Of a DNA stretch of 64,000 bases, positions 17,790 through 27,589 are shown in pieces. The stretch's first letter is position 1, and every line of letters begins with the position of its first letter. Origin of the DNA: Shewanella japonica (GTDB lineage Bacteria > Pseudomonadota > Gammaproteobacteria > Enterobacterales > Shewanellaceae); NCBI RefSeq assembly GCF_002075795.1, contig NZ_CP020472.1, positions 1,595,001-1,659,000 of the forward strand. The letters run 5' to 3'. Under the pieces are notes generated by a model. It had not been told where the DNA came from. It saw only the letters and a list, made by a program, of their open reading frames with translations, and did no database searches. The position numbers and the translations under genes were made by a program.

Positions 17790-19271
17790 CTATTGCGTGT
17801 TTAAGTAATCGATTACGGCGTCTGTTCGACTTTCAGCATGTTCAGATAAATCATCAACTGCTTGATAAAAGTCATTTGCAGACTCTAAAAATGAGTAACC
17901 TGTTAACTCTGTTGTGGCATAAGGCTCTATTAATGCTGAGTAACTGTCATAAATTGCCTGCATTTTATTGGTTTCATAGCTATCGCTAATAACGTCAGAT
18001 AAATACTGGTTATAGCGTTCCCGGTATGTGTCATCAGCATAGATTTTGGCTATCAATGGCCAAGAATTTGAGTCTAAATCAGAGAAATTAAGTTCTAATG
18101 CACCGCCCATTTTACCCGTTTGTAATGCCTCATTATTATCCCATGGGATCCAAGTTAATTTGTTTGTGTCTGGATCGTTGTAAAGATAATAATTATGGGG
18201 CATTAATCCGTAAGTATCCCAGTTTTGAATTACGCCATTCACTGCGAGATATTTCAAGAACACATCAACATCAAATATAGCTTCAAGGTTTTCACGCCAA
18301 GTAACAGGATCGGAAGTCGCTGTATCATCATGTAATGCGTCGAATAAAGCTAAAATATCTGACCAATCTTCATCATCTTCATTGGTTTTCTTTTCAAAAC
18401 TGTCTTCACTGAAAGATCCTTCAATAAAGGTCGCACCATCATCCTCAGGCTTATATAAGTTACCATCATCACTGCTAAATTGAGTATCAATTACCGTGTC
18501 ATCGACTTCTTCCACAAGGGTATATAAGCCAAAGTATTCAGGGCCATCACCATGGTCGATATATAAAGTATAAAAAGCGGTGTGAGAGACGGCTAAACCT
18601 GCATCTTTAAATACATCGGCGGCAACTTTTTCACGTAACTGCGACTCATCATCGTAATTATTTTTAAGACTTAACTTTTTAAAGCCATAAAATCGTTGAT
18701 TGTCGATTTGTGGGTAGTAGTCTTCAAACTCATCAAAATCTAACTTAAAAGATAACTTGAGTACGCCTTGTTGCCAGCTGGTTTGCAGTGACGAGTTTCC
18801 CTTAAAACGGATACCAACTCGATACCACTGTTTGCCTTCGTAATAAATATCAGCTGGCACCATAATGGGGTTGTCATCTGTATCTACAAGGTTGTTTGAA
18901 TTAGTCGTTGTACCAAAAGTGCCATAAGTATCAGTCATATCGTTAAGCATGATGGTCCAGCGATCTTCAGTGACCACCACATCAAGGCGTTTTACTTCAT
19001 TGTCAGCAAATACTTCATCAAAGTTGGCATCTGCACTTTTGCTATGGGTGTCATCGGTCCAATCGCTTGCTTCAAAATCAGTATCGTTATACTCCTCAAC
19101 CGGTGTTTCAATTTCAGTGTCAGGTACTGTTATTACAGTCTCTTCGCTGCTGGTATCATCTGAGCTATCACAAGCAGTTAATAGGCATAAGCTAGTAAGC
19201 GGTATAATTAATAGTTGCCGAAATGGTTTACATCCCGTTTGAAAAAGCGAATAGAGAAGGGGACTGAACAT
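17790..19271 (-). CDS. CotH kinase family lipoprotein
   Basis: 493 residues. The N-terminus has a signal sequence with lipobox LLTAC (Cys near residue 34), followed by an acidic Ser/Asp/Glu/Thr linker, so it is a surface or periplasmic lipoprotein. The CotH domain begins around 90 and shows VGIRFKGNSSLQTSW, LKNNYDDESQLREKVAADVF, YFGLYTLVEEVDD and the metal-binding WIPWDNNEA late in the domain. CotH proteins are protein kinases in Bacillus spore coat; the role of the gammaproteobacterial secreted versions is not settled. Highly acidic throughout, fitting an exported marine protein. Confidence 0.85.
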   Translation of the reverse strand: MFSPLLYSLFQTGCKPFRQLLIIPLTSLCLLTACDSSDDTSSEETVITVPDTEIETPVEEYNDTDFEASDWTDDTHSKSADANFDEVFADNEVKRLDVVVTEDRWTIMLNDMTDTYGTFGTTTNSNNLVDTDDNPIMVPADIYYEGKQWYRVGIRFKGNSSLQTSWQQGVLKLSFKLDFDEFEDYYPQIDNQRFYGFKKLSLKNNYDDESQLREKVAADVFKDAGLAVSHTAFYTLYIDHGDGPEYFGLYTLVEEVDDTVIDTQFSSDDGNLYKPEDDGATFIEGSFSEDSFEKKTNEDDEDWSDILALFDALHDDTATSDPVTWRENLEAIFDVDVFLKYLAVNGVIQNWDTYGLMPHNYYLYNDPDTNKLTWIPWDNNEALQTGKMGGALELNFSDLDSNSWPLIAKIYADDTYRERYNQYLSDVISDSYETNKMQAIYDSYSALIEPYATTELTGYSFLESANDFYQAVDDLSEHAESRTDAVIDYLNTQ

Positions 19272-19584
19272 AAGTAAACTCCTAAGTTAACCCGTAGTTG
19301 ATAATGGCTATTATGAGTTTTTAATGTTATGTGATTAAAGTGCAGAAACCGTGCAGGAACCGTGAAGCAATGAAGTATATTTTAATTACCTAATTTGAAC
19401 CGTATCAGTAACAGCATTCCCTAAACTCTCAATTCTAAATTCACTATTCTGAATAACTTATTTTGGTGAGTGATTAGGTAAGTCGCCACTTGATAAAGTG
19501 GTCAATTAATTGCAATAAAAAGGCATCTTTCGATGCCTTTTTTAAATGGTAATGATGAAATAATCTATGGGTTATTTCATCGTA
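19272..19584. other. Intergenic region between the CotH gene and the pfa operon end
   Basis: About 310 bp. It holds the upstream region of the CotH-family gene (its promoter is not clearly recognisable) and a terminator at 19517-19543. I see no ORF or further structure. Confidence 0.5.
19517..19543 (-). terminator. Terminator of the pfa operon
   Basis: An 11-bp perfect stem (19517-19527 with 19532-19542), 4-nt loop, flanked by A-run on the left and T-run on the right, so it would work on either strand. On the minus strand it follows the 85-residue Cys-rich ORF and would close the pfaRABCD transcript. Confidence 0.8.
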
Positions 19585-19842
19585 TTATTTTAAAAGTGCC
19601 ACAGCTTCCATATCCAGTTCAATATCTGTGCAGCCTTTTGCGCAGTATATCCCAGGTGCTTTTTCGGCAGGTTTGGCATTTTTAGTATTAGGCGGTAATT
19701 GCAGCGTTAGTGGCTTGTTACATTCAGCACATGTTGCGCTGTTGCCTTTTAGCATGCGTTTAATCAGATTTTTTTGTTGGTTGAACGACTCAAGTGTTGT
19801 GCCATTAACCACTGAAAAATCAAGTTTTTGTGTTTCGCTCAT
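19585..19842 (-). CDS. Small Cys-rich (zinc-ribbon-like) protein at the end of the pfa operon
   Basis: 85 residues. CAECNKPLTLQLPP and YCAKGC give a CxxC ... CxxxC pattern that could bind one zinc. The N-terminal part is helical (SFNQQKNLIKRMLKG) and the C-terminus acidic. It begins 48 bp after the pfaD stop on the same strand and ends 41 bp before a strong terminator, so it is probably co-transcribed with pfaD. I do not know a function; a link with fatty acid synthesis is only positional. Confidence 0.7.
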   Translation of the reverse strand: MSETQKLDFSVVNGTTLESFNQQKNLIKRMLKGNSATCAECNKPLTLQLPPNTKNAKPAEKAPGIYCAKGCTDIELDMEAVALLK

Positions 19843-19890
19843 TACCGCTACCTATATCCAAATGACTTAGCTTGATGACGCTTGGCAGGC

Positions 19891-21519
19891 TTACTTAACC
19901 TGATCAAGCGGGCTCCAACGCTGTAATTCAACAGGCAGTGCCACACCTTGAGCGGTAAGTAAGTTTACACGCGCTTGATAAGCTGCGCCGTGCATCAAGT
20001 GTTTTGCTAAGTCTACCGCATTTCGCTGGGTATAATCATCTAAATAGCTGCCTTTTGCCCATTCGTTGAACGCGCCCAGTGCTGGACCGGCCCAAATTTG
20101 ATAATCCATCTCACGGCCAGCTTCACCAGAATTAGACCAACGGCTTGATAAACCTAAGTACCAACGGAAAATAAGCGCCATTTTACGCTTAGGGTTACCT
20201 TCTGCGCGCTCGATTTGTTTTGGATCGCGTTCATTAAAGTGCGCCACAGTGCCAGCCCAAATATCATCAAGGGTCGAGCGGAAGACTTGTTTTTCAAGCT
20301 TTTCACGTTCTTCGGCTGGGATGGCTTCAATCGACTCATAACGGGTATAAATTTCATAAAGTTTATTAGCACGCATTGGGAATAAGGTGCCACGTTTTAC
20401 TACTTGTAGCTTAACGCCCATCTCGAACATATCAGCAGCAGGCGCCATGGTGACATCGGCCATTTCAGTCGTAGCAAGTAGTTTACGCGTGTGTTCACTG
20501 GCACCCGCTTCAACACAAGCTTGGTTAATTGAGCCTGTCACAATATAAGCTGCGCCCATATTAAAGGTTGCAAGTGCTGCATCAGGGGTGCCGACACCGC
20601 CGCCACAACCGACACGAATAGGTGTTTTGTATTGGTACTCGGCTTGGATTTTATCTTTAAGTGCCAAAATTGTTGGCAATAGCGTCACTAATGGACGGTT
20701 ATCAGTATGACCGCCAGAATCGGCTTCTGCAGTCACGTCATCAGCCATTGGCACTAATTGGGCAAGCGCCATTTGCTCTGGGGTGATTAAGCCTTCATCA
20801 ACCAGTTTTTGCAGCATTTTAGCAGGAGCTGGTTGCATAAACTTACTCGCCACTTCTGTGCGGCTCACTTTGGCAATAACCTTGTTGGCAATTACCACTT
20901 CACCTTGGGCATCACGGCTTAAACCTGCAGCGCGGTAATAGACAATTTGCGGGGTTAAGCCTAAAAATGCAGAAGCTTCTACCGTGCGCACTTTATGTTT
21001 TAAAAACAGCTCAACACTGCCACGTTCTAGTGCTGGCTCACTTGGACTATGGATTAAGTTAAACATGTACGGGCCATTTGGAAGTGCGGTTTGAATGCGG
21101 TTAATGGCTTGTTCAACGCGTGATGGAATTAAGCCAGCTGCGCCGAACGAGCATAAAATGCCTGCTTGACCTAATGCAATCACTAACTCTTCAGATGAAA
21201 TACCATTGGCCATCGCACCAGCATAATAGGCGTATTTAACACCGTGAACGCGGCGGAAGTTACTGTCGCCTAGGCTTTGAGTGCCTAAAGCAGGGGCAAA
21301 TGCACTGACAGGTAAATCCTGTTGGCTGTTTATGCTTTCAGTCATTACTTGTGCGTTTTGCGAAATACCTAAGCCTTTTTCAGGGTGACTCACTAAATAA
21401 CAAGCTTGAGTGAGTTCTTTTAATTTATTACCGATAGTGGCAGTGTCAAAGCTGGCATCACTTGGCGCAACTTGCCAAGGCCATGGAGAAAGCTTTTCGT
21501 TTTGAGTGCTAATAGTCAT
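19891..21519 (-). CDS. pfaD: PfaD, flavin-dependent trans-acting enoyl reductase of PUFA synthase
   Basis: 542 residues, matching the PfaD/2-nitropropane dioxygenase-like FMN TIM-barrel family. Recognisable blocks are GVKYAYYAGAMANGISSEEL near the N-terminus, RVGCGGGVGTPDAALATF (phosphate-binding loop) and GAAYIVTGSINQACVEAG. It reduces enoyl-ACP intermediates made by PfaA-C, in trans, as the ER does in other PUFA synthases. It lies 10 bp after pfaC in the same operon. Codon use is like its neighbours. Confidence 0.95.
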   Translation of the reverse strand: MTISTQNEKLSPWPWQVAPSDASFDTATIGNKLKELTQACYLVSHPEKGLGISQNAQVMTESINSQQDLPVSAFAPALGTQSLGDSNFRRVHGVKYAYYAGAMANGISSEELVIALGQAGILCSFGAAGLIPSRVEQAINRIQTALPNGPYMFNLIHSPSEPALERGSVELFLKHKVRTVEASAFLGLTPQIVYYRAAGLSRDAQGEVVIANKVIAKVSRTEVASKFMQPAPAKMLQKLVDEGLITPEQMALAQLVPMADDVTAEADSGGHTDNRPLVTLLPTILALKDKIQAEYQYKTPIRVGCGGGVGTPDAALATFNMGAAYIVTGSINQACVEAGASEHTRKLLATTEMADVTMAPAADMFEMGVKLQVVKRGTLFPMRANKLYEIYTRYESIEAIPAEEREKLEKQVFRSTLDDIWAGTVAHFNERDPKQIERAEGNPKRKMALIFRWYLGLSSRWSNSGEAGREMDYQIWAGPALGAFNEWAKGSYLDDYTQRNAVDLAKHLMHGAAYQARVNLLTAQGVALPVELQRWSPLDQVK

Positions 21520-21529
21520 TATTATTCCT

Positions 21530-24500
21530 TTATGCCTCTTCGATACAGATAGCGATATCTTTTACTTCGTAAATGCGTAACCCGTCTTTGCTCAGGTTGG
21601 CGTCGCCTACGATGATGCGTTTGCCGTTTTCATCTTTGACTGCACTGATGTGCACATCTAACGACATTTGCTTATTCAATGGGTTAATTTGGCCACGGTA
21701 CTTCCATTTGATGTCAGATAAAATCTGGCCAAATTTCGGGTTTGTGAAACCTTTACCTAGGTCTTTGCTAATGGCGTAAGTTTGCATTAACTCGATAATG
21801 GCTTCAACGCCTAATGAACCTGGCATCACTGGATCTTGATGGAAATGGAATTGGAAGAACCAATCACTTGGGTCAATGGTGCGAGATGCCGACAAGTAAC
21901 CTAAGCCATTTTTACCGCCTTTATCAACTATTTCAGCTTTGTCGATAAAGTTAAGTTGACCGCCAGCTAAGCGATAATGTGGTTGATTAGCGGGAGCATG
22001 GAACACGCGAGATTGCTTATCAAGTAAATCAACAGTGATATCAGCAGGGACGTTATTTTCAACATGCCATGGTTGAGTGATACGGCCGTTATCAATACCT
22101 AACTGGTTTTTAAGCGCATCGCCTTTAAAGTAGCCAAATACCGCACTGCCTTTGTAGAAGGGCTCGCCGTCAACACTTAAATCAAATGTGAAGCTTTGAA
22201 TGATGTTGCTACCAGCAATAACGGTTGATAATAGCTTTGAATCATTAACGATGGTTTTGCCACGTAAATCAACATCACGTAATAGTTCACCACTACCGTC
22301 TAAGTTACGGAAGAATAACTCTTCACCAGGGAACCCTAATGTGGTGCCCATGTAGCCTGAAATAAAGCCGTTAGGTTGCAGTGAAATTTCCATCAACACT
22401 GAATAAGGTATGACCGAGGCGTGGCTGTTTTTAGCGAAATACCATGCATCAGTTGGCACTTCGTATTCTGCGATACACGATGATGGCTTTTTCAATTCGC
22501 CACGTTTACCTTGAATATCAACAATACGAGTCGTTAGCTGTAAGTCGCCACATGGTGTGCGCGGTGGAATGAAACCACGGTAAATACTAAAGTCCGGTCC
22601 AAAGCAGTTTTCAATATTGCCAGTGGCAAATTCGAACATGTGATACGCCGTGAATGGCAGGGTATCAGGAGTACGATTTGGATAATCTGGAATTATCGGC
22701 GCTTCAACATGTTGCAGTGGGATAACGCCTTTATTCGTTGGGGCATTCAAATCAGGCAGTTGAGCCATGAGTGGCGCATTGGTTGAAGCCGCTGGGTATA
22801 GAATATTATTGGTTGCTGAATTAATTCGATCAGCTGAGGCATCGACAGCGGGCGTATCATTAAGGTAGCGCGTACATTCGCTTTCTTCTTTGATCATGAC
22901 ACCTAAGTTTTGGAAGTCGACAACCGCTTTACCGTTAAGCAAAATATCAATATTCGCTTTGGCATATGGGCGAGGGTGAATGCCAATTTCAGTGATTTCC
23001 ATCCGGTAAGTCAGTTCACCGTGCTGCGGCAGAACTTGACCACGACAACGCACTTTTTGTGAAGCATTTTCAAGTGGTTGGAAACGGCCATTTTCAACGA
23101 GCGTGTGCATACCAATGTGCAGCATAAAGAATTGCAGTAATTGACCACAACCTTCAGCCATTAATGACCCCGCCATGACTTGGTCACCTTTAAAGTGACA
23201 TGGGAAATACCAATGATCAGGTGCCAGTTGCTTATGACCTTCAATAAAGCCTAAGCCCCATGCGCCGCCATGAACATCAAGGTTGCCTACTTGCTCAATC
23301 ATCAAGAACTTTTCAGAAGCAAAACACAGTGAATCTTGCTTACCTGAAGCTTGTTGATGGTTGTGATGCTCGCCCGCGAAACAGCCACCTATATCTGCAT
23401 TTAACAAATGATGAATTTGACCATAATCAAACTCAGTTTGGGCGCAATGCAATAATGGCTCAAAGCGAGGCTTATTAGGATTGTTTAGCGCAGTTTCACG
23501 CAGCTTAATCTCATCGTCGGTGCGAATAACGCCTTTACCGTCATCCAATTCTTGGTCGGTAAAGAAGCCTGCACAACCGCCGTCCATTTTCAGAATCATC
23601 TTGTCGCCAACAAAACACTCATACGAGAAGAAGAATAGTAAGGTGTCGCCATTCTTAGCGAAGTTATTAATCTTGATGTCGTAGCGCAGTGTGTCACCGC
23701 CGCGTGGTAAGTCATCTAAGAAGGTTAAGGTACAGTCAAGTAAGCGATAAACACGTTCACCTTTGTTTTCAAAATCAATCCCTAAGTAGCTGATCAACAT
23801 TAAATCACATTGGCCTGATTCAACGGCGACCGCCCATGGAATTTGACCATCGACAAGGTACGGCGCATCTTCAGGGATGTCGTACTCTGTTGTCATGCTG
23901 CACGGCTTATATTGATTCATGGTCGCATCGAGTTTAGTCACGCGAGATACCAGCAAATAATCAGTGGTCGGTAGGCGAACACGGCGCGAGTAGTTATCAA
24001 TCACAGCGTAATCAGGGCCGAATACCTTAGCGATATCGCCTTCAGCGTATTCAACTAAATCAGCGTAATTCCAAATACATGGCTTATCAGCAGGAGTCGG
24101 CGCTGTGTAAGGTGGCACATTTGCATGATCCGGACGCAAGATTGGAGCAGATGCTACAGGCTCGGCTAACACATTTGCTGCTTGTACAGCTGCAGTAGGT
24201 TGTGCAATCGGTTGGGCAACATAAGGCTGACCATTTGCTTGTGCTACCTGCTGCTTTAAAAGCGCATCAGCGACTTTTAAGCCTTGCTCACGGCTGTTTA
24301 AAAATGCTAATTGCGCTTTATGGGCTAACCATTGATTTTGCTCGAAAGCCGTTAAATGTGCTGGTGGCACTTGGTTTGCTGTTGTTACGTTTGCTGTCGT
24401 CACGTTAGCTTTAACGTTGGCATTAGCTTTGGCACTATCTTTGGCATTAAGCGCTGCAGCTTTAGGAGCTGGATTAAACTGGGTAGAACGATCTGAAAAC

Positions 24501-27500
24501 GGCATAGAAGTCTCTGTTGTCATAGCGTTATTCTTGTCGAACATTGGTGCTAAAGGAGTTAGTTGTGGAGACACAAACTGACCTCGCTCAAGCATGTTCG
24601 TCGTTGTATTGGTTACGGCAGGGATAAGATTTGCCGTTTTAGCGCGAATATTGTCAATGTCAGCTAGTGGCGTATCGACAATATGCTGATAAATATCATG
24701 TCCACCTAAGCTCACTTGTTTAACAAGGCTCAGTTTTTTAGCGGTTTGCTGCCCAATATCAGTATTAATTCGACTGTTTAAAGCCGAGATCTGTTCAGCA
24801 GTTTGACTCATCAGTAGCTGTGAACACTGGTTCTCACTGAGTGTGGCGACAAGGGTATTTAAGGGTTGAACCGTTTGGTTTGAATGCGCATCTTGTTTTT
24901 GAATGAGCAGTCCGTGCAGCAAGCTTGCCATTCCTGAAGCGGCAAAAGTATGGCCGATACATGATTTGGCTTGAGTTGTTGCTGACTGACTATAAAGTTG
25001 TGATAGCGCTTGCGCTGAATCAATATGGGTTAAGTCTGGAGCTTGGTTTAGCTCTAGCTTGCCGATATCACTTGTAGATAAGCCCGCAGGGGTGAGTAAT
25101 TCATCACTGATGGCTTCAAGTTGGCTAATGTGACCAAATGATAAACTGTTGATTGTAGCGTAGCTGTTTAACGCCCCGTGGCTGTTAAGGGAATCACTGC
25201 TGATTCGTTCTGTTGAACCTGATATTGCCGCAGATGGTGTGTCCACAGCACCAAGTGCTTGATGAATTAAATCCAGTGGCTCAGAGTCTGTGGCTGTTTG
25301 GTCGGCAACCTGCAGTACTATTGCACCCGCACCTTCACCAATACTGAGCGGAAGTAGTTGACCTGTTTTAGCGAGACTTGCCGTTTTCAGGACGATATTT
25401 TCAATACTGCCAGATAAATCAACTGCTGCGATGATCACGGCATCTAGCGGCTCTTGACGTGACTCCATAGCCAATAGGTTTTGCGCCACATCAATACAAC
25501 GATTTACCGACTGCTCGCCTGCTGAAATCGTAAAGGCTGGGCCATTAAAATCCCATAACGATGAGATCCGCGACGCCATAATATTACCAATAAAGCTAGT
25601 GTATTGGTTCAGCTTGGCCGCATCTAAAACACTGTCCATCGCAAGGGTTTCGAGGGCTTGGTACTCATCGTCAGATAGGCTGACACCGTGCGCATTTAAG
25701 CTGGCTGCGATTTGAGTATGCAAATTAACTCGCCCACGGAATTGATGCAGTTCAAGCTCGGTTTCCATTGCAACCAGTACAGCAACCTTGCTGCCAGATG
25801 CAAGTTTGGCATCATGAATCGCTTCGTCTGCAACTTTCATCAACAATAACTGCTGCGAAATCAGGCGGTCGTCTTCATTCGGTGGCACTTTAAAACGCAA
25901 GAAGTCAAAATCAAACTGATCAATATAAGCCCCTGTTGGCGGTGTTTGCGCCAAACCAAGCTGCTGCAATAACTCAGGATGTTTATCTAAGCCTTTCCAG
26001 CGTTTTGCCGGTAGCGGAGTAAAGGCCGTTTGTTGCTGGTTTATTGCATTGGCAAAGCGGTTAATATTATTCAGCGGCCCAAAGTGTGATGCCATGCCTG
26101 TAATATGCATAGGCAACTGTGCATTAATGGTATTAGCAGCTGGAGCTGTTGACGTTTGTCCGTGATATGACTCAATCAATAAGTGGGCATTACAACCACC
26201 AAAGCCGAATACTGAGACACCAGCATGACGAGCACGATTGCCCGCTTTATCAGGCCACGGCAATACATCATTAGGTAATGTAGCAGGGCCAAACATCTGA
26301 TTTGGTGATGTAATTGGCGAACTAATATTGATACTGGGTGGCAACATACCTTGGCGCATGGCAAAAATCATTTTCATGATCCCAGGCATACCCGCAGCCG
26401 TCAGCAAATGACCTAAGTTTGATTTAGCTGAGCCAATCAATGGCGTATGGCTACCATTGAGTTTGTCGTTAAAAAAACGTTCCATCGAGGTCAGTTCAAC
26501 TTTATCACCCAGCGGTGTGCCAGTGGCATGACACTCGATGACCTCAATATTATCAGGGCCGAAATGTTCATCATGCATGGCTGCATCTGCATAGGCACGC
26601 TCAAAGGCTTTGACTTGACCATCACTGTTTGGGCTCAGTACAAATTGACCTTTACCATCGTTGGATAAGCCAATGCCGCTAACTAGTGCATAAATATGGT
26701 CGCCATCACGCTCAGCATCTTCAAGACGTTTGAGCACTAAAACGCCAGCACCTTCACCTGCAAATAACCCTTTTGAATTACTATCAAAAGGCGCTGAAAT
26801 GCCATGGTCTGGGTAAGCATGGAAGATAGAAAAACCCATGTTAATAAAGAAGGGATCTGCGCCTGAAACCGCACCAGCAAGCATCATGTCAGCTTTGCCT
26901 GTATGCAAGTAATCACAAGCTAGCTTTAATGAGTAAACTGAGCTCGCGCAAGCGGCATCAAGGCTGAGTTGTGCTGCGCCTAACCCTAGGGCATCGGCCA
27001 CTAATTTTGATGCATTATGTGCAATGGCGCCATTAGACAAAGAGGCTGGCGTTGTTTGCTTGCTATATCCCTCACTATCAAAAGGCTGCAATGTGAAACT
27101 GGGTTGTTGCAGCTTATCTTGTAGCGCTTTTTCAACGGCGCTGTGATAAATCGGCACAAACAATTCGTTAGATTTTGCCGTTGGGAACGACAAGGTACCC
27201 ATGACAATACCAGTGCGATTTAATATCGCATTATCTTGACTGTTAGTGATATCCACACCAGCATCATTGAGTGCTTTACGCGCCGTGTCTGTTGCCCATA
27301 AAAAACTGTCGTCAAGACCATTAAACTGCGCAGCTGGAATACGGTAACCATTGGCATCAAAACTAAAGTCTTGAATGTAGCCACCTTTGTCACAATAAAA
27401 ACGGTCAGACTGGCCTTGAACACCTTGAAAGTCAGCTGGGTTTGCATTGAGCTTTTGCTGACTAATGGTGCTGCGAGAGTCTTTTTTATCTAATAAATTT

Positions 27501-27589
27501 TGCCAGAACTTTGCTGGCGTATCAGCATCGGGGTACTGAGTCGCTAAACCGACGATGGCAATTTTGGGAACGTTTGATTGAGAACTCAA
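21530..27589 (-). CDS. pfaC: PfaC, PUFA synthase subunit (KS-CLF-DH-DH)
   Basis: 2019 residues. Domain order: ketosynthase (about 8-470, nucleophile C214 in SLDAACASSV; HATGTPLGD and GSAKSNLGHLLTAAG carry the His pair), chain-length-factor-like KS (about 490-960, where the equivalent site reads SAGEQSV with no Cys), a low-complexity Ala/Asn/Pro linker (about 1030-1160), then two FabA-like hot-dog dehydratases. The dehydratase signatures are HFKGDQVMAGSL (about 1463) and HFHQDPVMPGSLG (about 1918). They should create and isomerise the cis double bonds. Its ATG overlaps the pfaB stop by 4 nt. Confidence 0.96.
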   Translation of the reverse strand: MSSQSNVPKIAIVGLATQYPDADTPAKFWQNLLDKKDSRSTISQQKLNANPADFQGVQGQSDRFYCDKGGYIQDFSFDANGYRIPAAQFNGLDDSFLWATDTARKALNDAGVDITNSQDNAILNRTGIVMGTLSFPTAKSNELFVPIYHSAVEKALQDKLQQPSFTLQPFDSEGYSKQTTPASLSNGAIAHNASKLVADALGLGAAQLSLDAACASSVYSLKLACDYLHTGKADMMLAGAVSGADPFFINMGFSIFHAYPDHGISAPFDSNSKGLFAGEGAGVLVLKRLEDAERDGDHIYALVSGIGLSNDGKGQFVLSPNSDGQVKAFERAYADAAMHDEHFGPDNIEVIECHATGTPLGDKVELTSMERFFNDKLNGSHTPLIGSAKSNLGHLLTAAGMPGIMKMIFAMRQGMLPPSINISSPITSPNQMFGPATLPNDVLPWPDKAGNRARHAGVSVFGFGGCNAHLLIESYHGQTSTAPAANTINAQLPMHITGMASHFGPLNNINRFANAINQQQTAFTPLPAKRWKGLDKHPELLQQLGLAQTPPTGAYIDQFDFDFLRFKVPPNEDDRLISQQLLLMKVADEAIHDAKLASGSKVAVLVAMETELELHQFRGRVNLHTQIAASLNAHGVSLSDDEYQALETLAMDSVLDAAKLNQYTSFIGNIMASRISSLWDFNGPAFTISAGEQSVNRCIDVAQNLLAMESRQEPLDAVIIAAVDLSGSIENIVLKTASLAKTGQLLPLSIGEGAGAIVLQVADQTATDSEPLDLIHQALGAVDTPSAAISGSTERISSDSLNSHGALNSYATINSLSFGHISQLEAISDELLTPAGLSTSDIGKLELNQAPDLTHIDSAQALSQLYSQSATTQAKSCIGHTFAASGMASLLHGLLIQKQDAHSNQTVQPLNTLVATLSENQCSQLLMSQTAEQISALNSRINTDIGQQTAKKLSLVKQVSLGGHDIYQHIVDTPLADIDNIRAKTANLIPAVTNTTTNMLERGQFVSPQLTPLAPMFDKNNAMTTETSMPFSDRSTQFNPAPKAAALNAKDSAKANANVKANVTTANVTTANQVPPAHLTAFEQNQWLAHKAQLAFLNSREQGLKVADALLKQQVAQANGQPYVAQPIAQPTAAVQAANVLAEPVASAPILRPDHANVPPYTAPTPADKPCIWNYADLVEYAEGDIAKVFGPDYAVIDNYSRRVRLPTTDYLLVSRVTKLDATMNQYKPCSMTTEYDIPEDAPYLVDGQIPWAVAVESGQCDLMLISYLGIDFENKGERVYRLLDCTLTFLDDLPRGGDTLRYDIKINNFAKNGDTLLFFFSYECFVGDKMILKMDGGCAGFFTDQELDDGKGVIRTDDEIKLRETALNNPNKPRFEPLLHCAQTEFDYGQIHHLLNADIGGCFAGEHHNHQQASGKQDSLCFASEKFLMIEQVGNLDVHGGAWGLGFIEGHKQLAPDHWYFPCHFKGDQVMAGSLMAEGCGQLLQFFMLHIGMHTLVENGRFQPLENASQKVRCRGQVLPQHGELTYRMEITEIGIHPRPYAKANIDILLNGKAVVDFQNLGVMIKEESECTRYLNDTPAVDASADRINSATNNILYPAASTNAPLMAQLPDLNAPTNKGVIPLQHVEAPIIPDYPNRTPDTLPFTAYHMFEFATGNIENCFGPDFSIYRGFIPPRTPCGDLQLTTRIVDIQGKRGELKKPSSCIAEYEVPTDAWYFAKNSHASVIPYSVLMEISLQPNGFISGYMGTTLGFPGEELFFRNLDGSGELLRDVDLRGKTIVNDSKLLSTVIAGSNIIQSFTFDLSVDGEPFYKGSAVFGYFKGDALKNQLGIDNGRITQPWHVENNVPADITVDLLDKQSRVFHAPANQPHYRLAGGQLNFIDKAEIVDKGGKNGLGYLSASRTIDPSDWFFQFHFHQDPVMPGSLGVEAIIELMQTYAISKDLGKGFTNPKFGQILSDIKWKYRGQINPLNKQMSLDVHISAVKDENGKRIIVGDANLSKDGLRIYEVKDIAICIEEA

